Part shown: positions 43,627 through 51,961 of the stretch, piece by piece
Layout of the letters: the number at the start of each line of letters is the position of its first letter
How positions within the stretch are numbered: the first letter of the stretch is position 1
Assembly (NCBI GenBank): GCA_021608145.1
Contig: JAKIHM010000013.1
Span: 1-63,300, forward strand
Length of the DNA: 63,300 nucleotides
Source of the DNA: Thermovorax subterraneus
GTDB taxonomy: Bacteria > Bacillota > Thermosediminibacteria > Thermosediminibacterales > Thermosediminibacteraceae
Reading direction: 5' to 3'
Notes under the pieces: model-generated
Told to the model about the DNA's origin: nothing
What the model saw: the letters and a program-made list of their open reading frames with translations, nothing else
The model's database searches: none
Position numbers and translations under genes: made by a program

Positions 43627-44382
43627 TCACTTAGGTTCCTGTGCCATTGATGAAGAACTCAGTATAATGATTTCAACCCTTCTATTTCGCGAACGATTTT
43701 GAGCCGTATCGTTTGGCACAATAGGATGGTATTCACCGTAGCCCGCGGCTGAAATTATCTGAGGGGGAATTTCGTGCTTTTCTACGAGATACCTCAAAAC
43801 GTTGACCGCCCTTGCCGTAGAAAGCTCCCAGTTTGAAGGAAACTCTTTAGTATGTATCGGCACATTATCAGTATGGCCTTCTACCCTTATGGGGCGCTGG
43901 CTCTGCTTTAATACCGGCGCTATTTTGTCTAATAAACGTATTGCTTCACTTTTCAAATCTGCCTTCCCCGAATCAAAAAGAGCCCCCTCCATGAACCTCA
44001 CCGCAAGTCCTCTTTCGTCTATGCTAACCGTTACCCCCTTGTAACCGCTAGCCTTAATAATTTCTAATATTGTATAACCCAATTCTCTCAGTTCTCTTTC
44101 CTCCTGCTGCTCCCCAGTAAATAAATTTTCACCGGCAAAGCCCTCTTCCACAAACTCCCCCCTAATGAGCGATTTTCCACTTTCCAATATTCCAAGTGAA
44201 CCCTGCACTGATGTTATGGCAAGGTCAAACTTCTTCGCATCAATATTTGAAAGGGCAAAGAGCAAGACGAAAAATATCAATATCTGTGTGACAAGGTCTC
44301 CATAAGTCGTCATCCATTGTGGAGCTCCAGGAGGCGGTGCATCTTCGGATCTTCTTTTTTTAGCGCCAGGCAAGGTTCTCAC
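43627..44382 (-). CDS. motB: Flagellar stator protein MotB
   Basis: A 251-residue protein with one membrane helix carrying the proton-binding Asp (TTYGDLVTQILIFFVLLFAL, D29), a plug/linker, and a C-terminal OmpA-like peptidoglycan-binding domain (VEGHTDNVPI; NWELSTARAVNVLRYL; GYGEYHPIVPN). It anchors the MotA-MotB stator to the wall. The predicted GTG start overlaps the motA end by 23 bases; a TTG three codons later (44373) with GGTGAG upstream is an alternative. MotB itself is intact. Confidence 0.95.
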   Translation of the reverse strand: MRTLPGAKKRRSEDAPPPGAPQWMTTYGDLVTQILIFFVLLFALSNIDAKKFDLAITSVQGSLGILESGKSLIRGEFVEEGFAGENLFTGEQQEERELRELGYTILEIIKASGYKGVTVSIDERGLAVRFMEGALFDSGKADLKSEAIRLLDKIAPVLKQSQRPIRVEGHTDNVPIHTKEFPSNWELSTARAVNVLRYLVEKHEIPPQIISAAGYGEYHPIVPNDTAQNRSRNRRVEIIILSSSSMAQEPK

Positions 44383-44836
44383 CGCTTTCTGCGCTTTCTT
44401 TATCCTTTTCCTTAAAGGATTTTCTAAGCTCTGGCGACAGGAATGCCTTCAGTTTTTCCTCTATTATTCGCGGATTTTCACCAGCCTGTATCGAAAGGAT
44501 TCCTTCTATCATAATTTCCTTTAAGAGTATTTCCTGCCGGCTCCTGACTTTTAGTTTTCCAGCTATTGGGTTAAAAATAAAATACGCGAGGAAAGCGCCG
44601 TAAAATGTTGTAATAAGTGCAACCGCCATCCCCGGCCCTACGGAACTCGGGTCGTTTAACTTGCCGAGCATCTGAATAAGGCCGATTATGGTGCCCAACA
44701 ACCCATAAGATGGCGCGAGCGAACCCATCGTTTCGAAAATGCTTTGCCCTTCTTTGTGCCTCTCTTCGAGAAAAGCAAGTTCCGTTTCCAAAATGTTCTT
44801 GACAAGGTCTGGGTCCGTGCCGTCTACAACCAGCAT
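44360..44836 (-). CDS. motA: MotA, C-terminal part (reading frame split)
   Basis: A 158-residue frame matching the second half of MotA: VVDGTDPDLVKNILETELAFLEERH, then membrane helices 3 and 4 with the conserved prolines (MGSLAPSYGLLGTIIGLI; VGPGMAVALITTFYGAFLAYFIF) and the cytoplasmic tail. It lacks helices 1 and 2, which are in the adjacent upstream frame. It begins at an ATG overlapping the stop codon of that frame by 13 bases. There is no well-spaced ribosome binding site, only a run of five G two bases away. Both halves together equal one normal MotA. Confidence 0.85.
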   Translation of the reverse strand: MLVVDGTDPDLVKNILETELAFLEERHKEGQSIFETMGSLAPSYGLLGTIIGLIQMLGKLNDPSSVGPGMAVALITTFYGAFLAYFIFNPIAGKLKVRSRQEILLKEIMIEGILSIQAGENPRIIEEKLKAFLSPELRKSFKEKDKESAESGENLAWR

Positions 44837-45168
44837 AACCCCCGTTTCATGAAATCGTCTTCCAATTGTTCTGCAGTTTCTTCCAGTGCCAGTAGACCTT
44901 CTCTCCTCGCTATGTCGGCGAGTCTTACAACGGTCTTTATTATTTCTTCAGCGCTTACACTCTTTTCAACAAAAACATTTTTCAATATCTTCAATACTCC
45001 GATGAACTTCGAGAGGGGGAAATTGATCAAAGTAGAAGCAATAACGCCCCCAAGCACTATCATCAAAGAAGGAACATTTATGAAAGCCTTAAGGTCTCCA
45101 CCCATGTATATAGCCCATAAGAAAAGCCCGAGTCCTCCTACAATGCCTATCAACGTTGCCCTATCCAT
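44824..45168 (-). CDS. motA: MotA, N-terminal part (reading frame split)
   Basis: A 114-residue frame matching the first half of MotA: helix 1 (IGIVGGLGLFLWAIYMGG), helix 2 (SLMIVLGGVIASTLINFP) and the start of the cytoplasmic domain (EGLLALEETAEQLEDDFMKRGL). It then reads into a stop after three aberrant codons. A -1 shift at CGG-GGG-TTA would restore KRGVMLVVDGTD and a stator protein of about 270 residues. The cause could be a sequencing error in the five-G run, a real mutation, or programmed frameshifting. ATG at 45168 follows an AAGGGG site; a GTG lies three codons earlier. Confidence 0.85.
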   Translation of the reverse strand: MDRATLIGIVGGLGLFLWAIYMGGDLKAFINVPSLMIVLGGVIASTLINFPLSKFIGVLKILKNVFVEKSVSAEEIIKTVVRLADIARREGLLALEETAEQLEDDFMKRGLCWL

Positions 45169-45361
45169 TAACTTCACATCCCCTTACAATCCTTCTTTTG
45201 TAAGCTACGATTTTATCCACAACTTCGAGTGGTGATTCTTTTACAATATAAGTCTTTTCATTGGTAAGTTTTATCACTGTATCCGGTGTCGGCTCTATTG
45301 TTTCGATTAAGTCTACATTAAGGAAGAATTTTTTTCCGTTGAGCCTTGTGAGTTCTATCAA
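45161..45361 (-). CDS. flbD: Flagellar protein FlbD
   Basis: A 66-residue FlbD-family protein (MIELTRLNGKKFFLNVDLIETIE, then TPDTVIKLTNEKTYIVKES). It lies between flgE and motA in many Firmicutes. In Bacillus the homologue is called SwrD and raises motor power. TTG at 45361 has AGAGGTG five bases upstream; a TTG six codons earlier would overlap that site. It overlaps the motA start by eight bases. Confidence 0.92.
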   Translation of the reverse strand: MIELTRLNGKKFFLNVDLIETIEPTPDTVIKLTNEKTYIVKESPLEVVDKIVAYKRRIVRGCEVNG

Positions 45362-45392
45362 GGCTTCACCTCTTTTCAAAAAGCTTTATCTG

Positions 45393-45414
45393 GGCCCGGG
45401 ATTTACCCCGGGCC
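45393..45414 (-). other. GC-rich hairpin between flgE and flbD
   Basis: A perfect eight-base inverted repeat (45393-45400 and 45407-45414) made only of G and C, with a six-base loop. On the minus strand it lies about 20 bases after the flgE stop. No U-tract follows directly, so it may be a processing or stabilising stem, or a leaky terminator, rather than a full stop. Confidence 0.6.
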
Positions 45415-45432
45415 TAATTATAAATTTAGAGA

Positions 45433-46656
45433 TTACCTTTTTATGTTTACAAGCTCCTGCAGCATTTCATCCGACGCAGAAATTATCCTAGAATTGGCCT
45501 GAAAACCCCTTTGAGTAACTATCATGCGGGTAAACTCTTCCGCCAGATCCACATTGGACATCTCAAGGGAACCGGGACTAATTGTGCCACGCCCTCCAGT
45601 TCCCGCCATTCCAATCTGGACTTCCCCCGAGTTGTTGGAAGCCATGTAGGTATTGCCTACTGCCTTTATAAGCCCCGCCGGGTTATCAAAAACCGCTAAA
45701 GCCACCTGAGCAAGTTCCATGTTCTGCCCGTTGTCAAAGACCCCCGTTATAACACCTTTAGAATCCACCGAAATTCCGAGCAGCGTTCCCGCAGCGTAGC
45801 CATCCTGATAGGAAAGATCCACGGTTGTTTCTTTCGCATACTGGGTCACCGCTGAAAAATCCAGTGAAAGGGAGATTGGATCGGCACCATTAATCGTGAG
45901 TTCGACCTGATTTATTGTACTTTGATCGGTATCAAGGCTACCGACTTGATCGAACACTAGGCTTCCTTGATTATTGGCTATGTTAGATATTGTTGTATCC
46001 GATGAATTTATTGCATAATCCCATCTGTTTAAATCTGCCTTAGTAAAAGTAATGGTAATATTATGGGCATTGCCTTTCGAATCGTAAACTCTAAACGGGA
46101 TATTGTATTGGGTACCGATGGTATCTGCGTCATTTAAATTTTTCGCAAATCTCACTTCACTTGTAGCCTTAGCCGGCATCATCATGCCTTTTTGTATTCT
46201 TATGGATGTTATGTTCTGTGGAGTCTTATCCACAGTGCCCTGCCAACCCATGACTTTGAGGCCATTAGAGGTACTCACGAGATTGCCCTCTTCGTCGAAT
46301 CCAAAATTGCCCGCCCTTGTGTAGTAATAGTTCTGACCGTCGGAAAGTATGAAAAACCCGTCCCCTTCTATGGCGAGGTCCGTCATGTTCCCCGTGGCCT
46401 CAAGGCTTGAAGGGGTGTGTAGTGTATCAATAGAGGCTACCGTCATCCCAAGCCCCACCTGCATAGGATTTGTTCCACCCCTACTTCCCTGTGCAGAAGA
46501 CGCACCTTTTATCGTTTGGTATAAGGCATCTTGAAATGTAACGCGGCTCTTTTTAAAGCCCACCGTATTGACATTGGCTATGTTATTTCCGATAACATCC
46601 ATCATGGTCTGGTGATTTCTCAGGCCCGTCACGGCCGAGAACATCGATCTCATCAT
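45433..46656 (-). CDS. flgE: Flagellar hook protein FlgE
   Basis: A 407-residue hook subunit. The N-terminal rod-type motif [28 protein letters not shown] and the C-terminal SNVDLAEEFTRMIVTQRGFQANSR form the coiled-coil D0 core. Between them lies the FlgE D1/D2 region (GDGFFILSDG; GNAHNITITF). It is exported and polymerises under the FlgD cap. A GGAGGAGG site precedes two ATG codons. It is flanked by an 86-base structured gap upstream and a GC-rich stem downstream. Confidence 0.96.
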   Translation of the reverse strand: MMRSMFSAVTGLRNHQTMMDVIGNNIANVNTVGFKKSRVTFQDALYQTIKGASSAQGSRGGTNPMQVGLGMTVASIDTLHTPSSLEATGNMTDLAIEGDGFFILSDGQNYYYTRAGNFGFDEEGNLVSTSNGLKVMGWQGTVDKTPQNITSIRIQKGMMMPAKATSEVRFAKNLNDADTIGTQYNIPFRVYDSKGNAHNITITFTKADLNRWDYAINSSDTTISNIANNQGSLVFDQVGSLDTDQSTINQVELTINGADPISLSLDFSAVTQYAKETTVDLSYQDGYAAGTLLGISVDSKGVITGVFDNGQNMELAQVALAVFDNPAGLIKAVGNTYMASNNSGEVQIGMAGTGGRGTISPGSLEMSNVDLAEEFTRMIVTQRGFQANSRIISASDEMLQELVNIKR

Positions 46657-46742
46657 GTTATATTCCTCCTCCTAGATTTATAACTCGGTGCCTTTACTCC
46701 CTCGGTCGTTCAGGAGTCCTGAGCCCCCTTAAAAGGTCCGGC
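46657..46742 (-). other. Structured intergenic leader of flgE
   Basis: An unusually long, GC-rich gap for this operon. On the minus strand TGAGCC pairs with GGCTCA around an inner CCT/AGG stem; the outer stem begins at the stop codon of the preceding gene. A second possible stem is ACTCC with GGAGT. The end holds the GGAGGAGG site of flgE. No known riboswitch class matched by eye. Confidence 0.5.
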
Positions 46743-47129
46743 TCACATTATCACGGCACCGTCAATATTTGTAAATACATTCTCCTTTAAGTTTGGTCCA
46801 TCCACCGCAGTTATGATGGTCCTGTTTTTGATACTGACCACGAAGGCTACATCGTTTATCAGGATTAGCGACTCCCTTACCCCTTTTTTCTCCGCTTTTT
46901 CCACCGCTGCGTTTAGCTTTTCCAGCTGCTCGGACGTCAGATTTATATTCCGGGATGCCATCCTAAGCATGGCGTGTTTGGAAACCTTAAGTTCCCTTCC
47001 CAGCTTTTCTTCCAGGATCTTTTGGAAATCTCCGGTCGTTTTCCCTGCTTCCTGCTTGGGCTTTCCTTGTCCTGCAGGTTCTATTTTAGTTACTGGCAAA
47101 TTCAAGGACAATTTCACGTACTCGTTCAT
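46743..47129 (-). CDS. TIGR02530-type flagellar operon protein
   Basis: A 128-residue protein of the small family found in Firmicute fla/che operons between flgD and flgE (TIGR02530). The middle reads FQKILEEKLGRELKVSKHAMLRMASRNINLT, and the end LILINDVAFVVSIKNRTIITAVDG. The histidine-containing SKHAMLRMASRNI block is the family hallmark. It has no established biochemical role; a part in hook assembly is guessed from position. ATG at 47129 is supported by GGTGG five bases upstream; GTG codons further on overlap that site. Confidence 0.85.
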   Translation of the reverse strand: MNEYVKLSLNLPVTKIEPAGQGKPKQEAGKTTGDFQKILEEKLGRELKVSKHAMLRMASRNINLTSEQLEKLNAAVEKAEKKGVRESLILINDVAFVVSIKNRTIITAVDGPNLKENVFTNIDGAVIM

Positions 47130-47156
47130 TTTCACCACCGCCTAATATAGCCGCCT

Positions 47157-47564
47157 TTAGCTCATCTCAAACACATCTCCTACCGAAACCAGTCTTTCTT
47201 CATCGCCTACGATAAGCTTTAACTCTTCCTGCACAAATGAAATTCCTTTTACTACTCCAGCCACAAAGCCATTTTCATCGGCGGCTTTCACATTTTTTCC
47301 AATAAGGCTTATGGCAGAAACTATAGAAATCTGCTTATTAAGGTTCTGAAGCTGTTCTAATGTCGAAAAAGTAGCAAGCTGGGCTATATATTCTTTACTC
47401 TCTAGAGGTTCAAGGGGATTTTGAAACTTCAGCTCGGTTATCAGCAGCTTTAAGAAGTCATCCTTAGAAAGGGCGGATTTCTTCGTCGTGTAATCGCCGC
47501 TATTTCCCGCTGTTCCTAAAATCCCACCGTTTTCAATAGTATTCAAGGCCTCACTCCCTTTCAC
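47157..47564 (-). CDS. flgD: Hook capping protein FlgD
   Basis: A 135-residue short FlgD with the family core SKDDFLKLLITELKFQNPLEPLESKEYIAQLATFSTLEQLQNL. Many FlgD have an extra C-terminal Ig/tudor domain; here the sequence ends after a brief beta segment (GKNVKAADENGFVAGVV), as in other Firmicutes. It caps the growing hook. It overlaps the fliK end by four bases. Confidence 0.94.
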   Translation of the reverse strand: MKGSEALNTIENGGILGTAGNSGDYTTKKSALSKDDFLKLLITELKFQNPLEPLESKEYIAQLATFSTLEQLQNLNKQISIVSAISLIGKNVKAADENGFVAGVVKGISFVQEELKLIVGDEERLVSVGDVFEMS

Positions 47565-48811
47565 ACTATATAATTTATCACACTTAAACCCTCTGAAATC
47601 CCGTAAAGAGCCTTAGCTTGAGCTACTTCTCCAATGGGTTTTGCTATCTTCCCTTCTACTCCTTCACTAGTTTTAAGGACCTTTCGGTAATGGCTGTTAT
47701 TATACCGCTCATTTTCGTATTTTTCGCCTTGTTGCTGCATATCAAATTGCATCGGAAAATCGTAAATTTTTATATCGCTTAACTCGTAACCCTGTTTTGC
47801 TATTTGACCTTTTATTTCTTGAACGCTTGACTGCAGGAGTTCTTTCATTATTGCATTTTTAACGAAAAACTCCGCCTTTACTTCACCCTTATCCTGCGTG
47901 ATCCTCACCATCATTTCGCCTAGATGTTCCGGCTTTATTTTTATTTTTATTTCTCTCATCGATCCTTTTACGGCGACTTGGACTTTTTCGACCAGTTCAT
48001 CGAATATCGCATCTTTTATAAACTGGATTTTTTCTTTGTAGCTTTCCGGGATTAACACTTCATTTTTTTCGGAAACGGCATTAATTGTATTTGTTTTTTC
48101 CGCTGAAGGAATCTGAAAAATGATTTCAAAAGTTTCTACTGTATTCTCAGGCATTTTCGATACTCCTGGAGATGCTCTTTGTCCAACTTTTTCCGTTACT
48201 ACTTTCTCAAAATCTAAAACTTCCCCTTTTTTTTCATTCATAAGTTCGATCCCTTTCGGCACCTCTTGTTGTTCTCCTGCCTTGTCTTTCATCGCATTTG
48301 ATACCCTTGTGCTTTCGTAAGGTGTTGAATTATTCATTAAAGTAGATTTGGCATTTACAATTATTACCTCGCTTTTTCCTTTAGATGTGTTCGCTGTATT
48401 ATCTTCTGGAATTTCTATAGGTGAAGAAAAAGACTTTTTTTCGGAATTTAACAATTGATCAACTTCTCTTGCTTTCTCGCCGCTTATTTCAGCAATTTTC
48501 AATTCTGTTGCAGCCTCGTTATTAATGGTGTCCGGTTCGCTTGACTCTAACTTGATTGCATTTAGTTTCTCTCGGCAGGGTAATATGTTTATGTTTAATA
48601 ACTGCATTAGTAGGACAAAATTATCAGGCGTCACATCATCCTTCCCAGAACCTTCAACATTTTTGGCCTCTTCCAGAAGAAGTTCAAGCACCTGGTCGAA
48701 ATTTGAATAATATTCCATACAGGCAAATTTTGCTTTCTGCAATTGTGAAAGAGCATAAAATTTCTTCTCACTTACTGGAGCGCTAATAGCGGCAACTATC
48801 TGGCCTGTCAC
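47561..48811 (-). CDS. fliK: Hook-length control protein FliK
   Basis: A 416-residue protein: a poorly conserved, Ser/Glu/Lys-rich first two thirds that acts as a molecular ruler, and a conserved C-terminal domain (about 290-365; REIKIKIKPEHLGEMMVRI; ELLQSSVQEIKGQIAKQGYEL) that contacts FlhB. It triggers the export switch once the hook is complete. The sequence beyond the C-domain (about 370-416) has no obvious homologous motif. Call rests on the C-domain and position before flgD. Confidence 0.9.
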   Translation of the reverse strand: MTGQIVAAISAPVSEKKFYALSQLQKAKFACMEYYSNFDQVLELLLEEAKNVEGSGKDDVTPDNFVLLMQLLNINILPCREKLNAIKLESSEPDTINNEAATELKIAEISGEKAREVDQLLNSEKKSFSSPIEIPEDNTANTSKGKSEVIIVNAKSTLMNNSTPYESTRVSNAMKDKAGEQQEVPKGIELMNEKKGEVLDFEKVVTEKVGQRASPGVSKMPENTVETFEIIFQIPSAEKTNTINAVSEKNEVLIPESYKEKIQFIKDAIFDELVEKVQVAVKGSMREIKIKIKPEHLGEMMVRITQDKGEVKAEFFVKNAIMKELLQSSVQEIKGQIAKQGYELSDIKIYDFPMQFDMQQQGEKYENERYNNSHYRKVLKTSEGVEGKIAKPIGEVAQAKALYGISEGLSVINYIV

Positions 48812-48850
48812 CTTTTTTCACCTCCTTTCTATAGTTTTTAAATTCTAAAA

Positions 48851-49414
48851 TTACTGTTCGCCCGACAGTTTTCTGGTTAATGCGGCTGCTCTTTTTGGGT
48901 CCATATTTGCTAAAATTTCAGCTACAGCTTCTTTTTTCATATTCTTGAAAATCCTTATCACCACTTCATCCTCCAATGTTTCCATGATAGTTGCAGCCTT
49001 ATTGGGAGCCATTAACTCATAATACTGGGCGATATTTTTAATGTCATCCAACGTTTGTTCAACTCTTGCTTTTTCCTGATTTATCTTCGCCTCTCTTTCA
49101 TCAAGTTCCAATTCCTTTTTTTCCAATTCCTTTTGCTTTTTATTTATCTCGCTAGCCTGCCTGTTTAATTTTTGCCATTCGGCATCGAGTAAGCTTTTTT
49201 CTTCTTCTAATTGCTCTAAAAGACTCTGTTCGTTTGACGAACTTTTAGCAAAAAGGGCACCTACAAAAGGAATTTTTGTCATCATATTGCTTAAAGGAAG
49301 ACTTTTCGACCTGGATATTAAAAACCACCCGGCAAAAATTATCGCCAAAAGTAGCAACACGATTAAAACAACTATTGCTATTTTGGACTGCGAACTTTTG
49401 TTTTCAGCACCCAC
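48851..49414 (-). CDS. MotE/YlxF-type protein with MgtE N-terminal-like domain
   Basis: A 187-residue protein: one membrane helix (about 12-33), a long coiled coil (about 60-120; QKELEKKELELDEREAKINQEK), and a C-terminal domain like the intracellular N-domain of MgtE (APNKAATIMETLEDEVVIRIFKNM; AEILANMDPKRAAALTRKL). Called YlxF in Bacillus or MotE elsewhere, it lies between fliJ and fliK. MotE in some bacteria aids motor function; whether that holds here is not shown. Confidence 0.85.
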   Translation of the reverse strand: MGAENKSSQSKIAIVVLIVLLLLAIIFAGWFLISRSKSLPLSNMMTKIPFVGALFAKSSSNEQSLLEQLEEEKSLLDAEWQKLNRQASEINKKQKELEKKELELDEREAKINQEKARVEQTLDDIKNIAQYYELMAPNKAATIMETLEDEVVIRIFKNMKKEAVAEILANMDPKRAAALTRKLSGEQ

Positions 49415-49419
49415 TATTA

Positions 49420-49872
49420 CTACTCCTCCCCTCCTCGCCTGATGTAAGCGAGTGAGGCAATATCGTCCAAAATTTTTTGTTCCTCCCGATTCAGCTCTAT
49501 AAGATAATTAGCATACTTTTTCTCTTTTAATTTTTCCATTACCTGTCTCTCTCGCCTTGCCGCCAAATACAACTCTGTTATTTCTTTCGATTTTTCAATA
49601 GCGCATTTAACCTTTGATTCTTGATTTTTCACCCTCTCATTTAAGGCGTTCATAATCGACTCGTAAAGCATTAACTCAGCTGCTTTCAGCGGTCGCTGCA
49701 ATTCTCTTTCCATCACCTGCTTTATATCGTTCTTTTTCTCTTTTAAAGCTAATAGCTCCTGTTTTTCTCTTTCAAGAACCATGCGAGCCTCTATCAGCTG
49801 GTGTTCCCTAATTTGTTCAATTTTTTGCTTTACTCTCAATGCAGTATTCAAATTAAATTTAAACCGCCTCAT
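49420..49872 (-). CDS. fliJ: Flagellar export chaperone FliJ
   Basis: A 150-residue, almost all-helical coiled-coil protein (RFKFNLNTALRVKQKIEQI; LEREKQELLALKEKKNDI). FliJ is the stalk within the FliI hexamer, similar to the gamma subunit of F1-ATPase, and helps escort substrates to FlhA. It lies six bases from fliI in the standard order. Confidence 0.9.
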   Translation of the reverse strand: MRRFKFNLNTALRVKQKIEQIREHQLIEARMVLEREKQELLALKEKKNDIKQVMERELQRPLKAAELMLYESIMNALNERVKNQESKVKCAIEKSKEITELYLAARRERQVMEKLKEKKYANYLIELNREEQKILDDIASLAYIRRGGEE

Positions 49873-49878
49873 TACGAT

Positions 49879-51204
49879 TTATTGCTCTCCTTCAAAAATC
49901 CTCTTTAATTGCCTCAGAGTTTCCTCAAAATCCACCTTTTCGTCCACATCCTGGATTAGAAACTTTCTAATTTCGTCGATATATATCAATGCTTCATCGA
50001 TTCTTGGATTACTCCCCTTAACATAAGCACCAAGGTTAATAAGGTCTTCCGCTTCGCTGTAAACAGAAATCAGGCTCTTTACTTTAGCGGCAAGTTCCTT
50101 ATGGCTTTCGGAAATAACGTCATTCATAAGCCTGCTTATACTCGATAAAACGTCAATAGCCGGATAGTGGTTTTTATTCGCAAGAGCCCGCGAAAGCACG
50201 ATGTGTCCGTCTAGAATACCCCGCACAGCATCTGATATGGGTTCGTTTAAGTCATCGCCATCTACCAAGACCGTGTAAATTCCCGTAATAGAGCCTTTGC
50301 TCGATGTACCTGCTCTTTCCAGCAACTTAGGTAAAATGGCAAAAACCGAAGGAGTATAACCTCTCGTCACGGGCGGTTCACCTGATGCCAAACCCACTTC
50401 TCGCTGCGCCATGGCAAACCTAGTAACAGAATCCATCATCAAAAGCACATCGAGCCCCTTGTCCCTAAAATACTCGGCAATAGCCGTAGCTGTAAAAGCC
50501 GCCTTAGTCCTTAAAAGCGGAGGTTTATCCGACGTAGCAACGACCACAACGGACCGCTTTAATCCGTCTTCTCTCAAATCCTTTTTTATAAAACTGTTTA
50601 GTTCCCTTCCCCTCTCGCCTACCAGGGCTATGACATTTACATCTGCCCTCGTGTTTCTTGCAATCATACCTAGCAGGGTGCTTTTCCCAACTCCACTTCC
50701 TGCAAAGATGCCTATCCTTTGCCCCCGTCCACAAGTTATTAGAGCATCTATTGCCTTTATTCCCAGTGGCAATGGGGAATCAATCGGTGCTCGCTCTACG
50801 GGATTTGGGGGAGAATTGTGAAGCGGATAATAATCCGTGCTTTTTATAGGTCCCCTCCCATCAATCGGATTTCCCAAACCATCCAAGATCCTGCCCAGCA
50901 GCTCGTCTCCAACCGGAACCATTAATTTTTTACCTGTAGCCTCCACTTCTTCACCTGGTGCAATGCCATCCATATCTCCAAGTGGCATCAATATTATCTT
51001 GTCGTCGTGAAAACCTACCACTTCAGCTAAAAGCTTCTTCCCTGGCGTGCGGGAAAGTCTTATCTTGCAAATCTCTCCAATTTCTGCAGGAGGGCCCTGG
51101 GACTCTATTGTGAGGCCCACAATTTTCGATATTTTCCCTTTTATCTTCAAAGTATCTATGCCATTTACAATTGACTTGTAGTTTTCAAAGAAACTCTTAT
51201 TCAT
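49879..51204 (-). CDS. fliI: Flagellar export ATPase FliI
   Basis: A 441-residue F1-beta-like ATPase. Walker A is GSGVGKST (about 168-175), Walker B is VLLMMDSVTRFA, and the family segments GERGRELNSFI and SGEPPVTRGYTPSVF are present. It energises substrate unloading at the export gate with FliH and FliJ. Overlap of eight bases with fliH indicates coupled translation. Confidence 0.97.
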   Translation of the reverse strand: MNKSFFENYKSIVNGIDTLKIKGKISKIVGLTIESQGPPAEIGEICKIRLSRTPGKKLLAEVVGFHDDKIILMPLGDMDGIAPGEEVEATGKKLMVPVGDELLGRILDGLGNPIDGRGPIKSTDYYPLHNSPPNPVERAPIDSPLPLGIKAIDALITCGRGQRIGIFAGSGVGKSTLLGMIARNTRADVNVIALVGERGRELNSFIKKDLREDGLKRSVVVVATSDKPPLLRTKAAFTATAIAEYFRDKGLDVLLMMDSVTRFAMAQREVGLASGEPPVTRGYTPSVFAILPKLLERAGTSSKGSITGIYTVLVDGDDLNEPISDAVRGILDGHIVLSRALANKNHYPAIDVLSSISRLMNDVISESHKELAAKVKSLISVYSEAEDLINLGAYVKGSNPRIDEALIYIDEIRKFLIQDVDEKVDFEETLRQLKRIFEGEQ

Positions 51205-51961
51205 ATAGAACTTCCATTTCTATCAATTCTGACCTCAGGTTTTCAAGCTGGGTGCGCAAACTGGCATCGATTTCAAAACAGTTCCCTAGTATTATGCACT
51301 CACCTTCAGAAAGCGTCGGGTCCATAACAAAATTGACTTTTCTGTGCTTCGCCTTTTGGCTGATGTCTTTTATTTCTCCTTCAAGTCTTTGAAAATCCTT
51401 TTCGCTTATCCTAACTAACACGTCCTTCTCCTGCCCTATTTTCTCAAAGGCAGACTCAACTATTCCAAGTATATATCTGCTATCTACCTTGGCATGCTCC
51501 ATTAATATCTTTTCAGCTATGTAAAATGCAAGTTTCAGGCATTCCTTTTCTACATCATTCAAATACTCTCTGTTTTGATTAAGAAGGTTCTCCCTCAATA
51601 AGTTAAACTGTTCCAAATATTTTTCAAAAACGCGCCTTATCTCCTTTTCAGCATCTTCCTTCCCTTTCTTAAAGCCATCTTTATAACCTTTCTCGAAAGC
51701 TTCTTTTTCCATTTCTTCTCGTTTTTCCATAGCTTTTTTGATAATAGCTTTACTTTCTTCCTTTGCTTTTTCGATTATTTCCGATGCTTTCTGAGCAGCA
51801 TCGTCAAAAAGTTTGCTAGCCTTGCTCTTGTAAAACGCTTCAAGCGAAAAGCAAGCCCTATCTTTTATGGTATTCTCGATTTTTAAGTTTCGAAAATGTA
51901 AATCCTTTATCTTATATGGAGTTTCCCTTGAAACCTCGACGCCTTTCAAAACTTTAGACAA
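51197..51961 (-). CDS. fliH: Flagellar assembly protein FliH
   Basis: A 254-residue protein: a charged, helical N-terminal half (IIEKAKEESKAIIKKAMEKREEMEKEAFEKGY) including a GYKDGFKKGKEDAEKEI segment with small-residue spacing, and a C-terminal domain (ILMEHAKVDSRYILGIVESAFEKI; MDPTLSEGECIIL) like FliH/HrpE. It dimerises, binds FliI and regulates its ATPase. Overlaps with both fliG and fliI. Confidence 0.93.
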   Translation of the reverse strand: MSKVLKGVEVSRETPYKIKDLHFRNLKIENTIKDRACFSLEAFYKSKASKLFDDAAQKASEIIEKAKEESKAIIKKAMEKREEMEKEAFEKGYKDGFKKGKEDAEKEIRRVFEKYLEQFNLLRENLLNQNREYLNDVEKECLKLAFYIAEKILMEHAKVDSRYILGIVESAFEKIGQEKDVLVRISEKDFQRLEGEIKDISQKAKHRKVNFVMDPTLSEGECIILGNCFEIDASLRTQLENLRSELIEMEVLYE

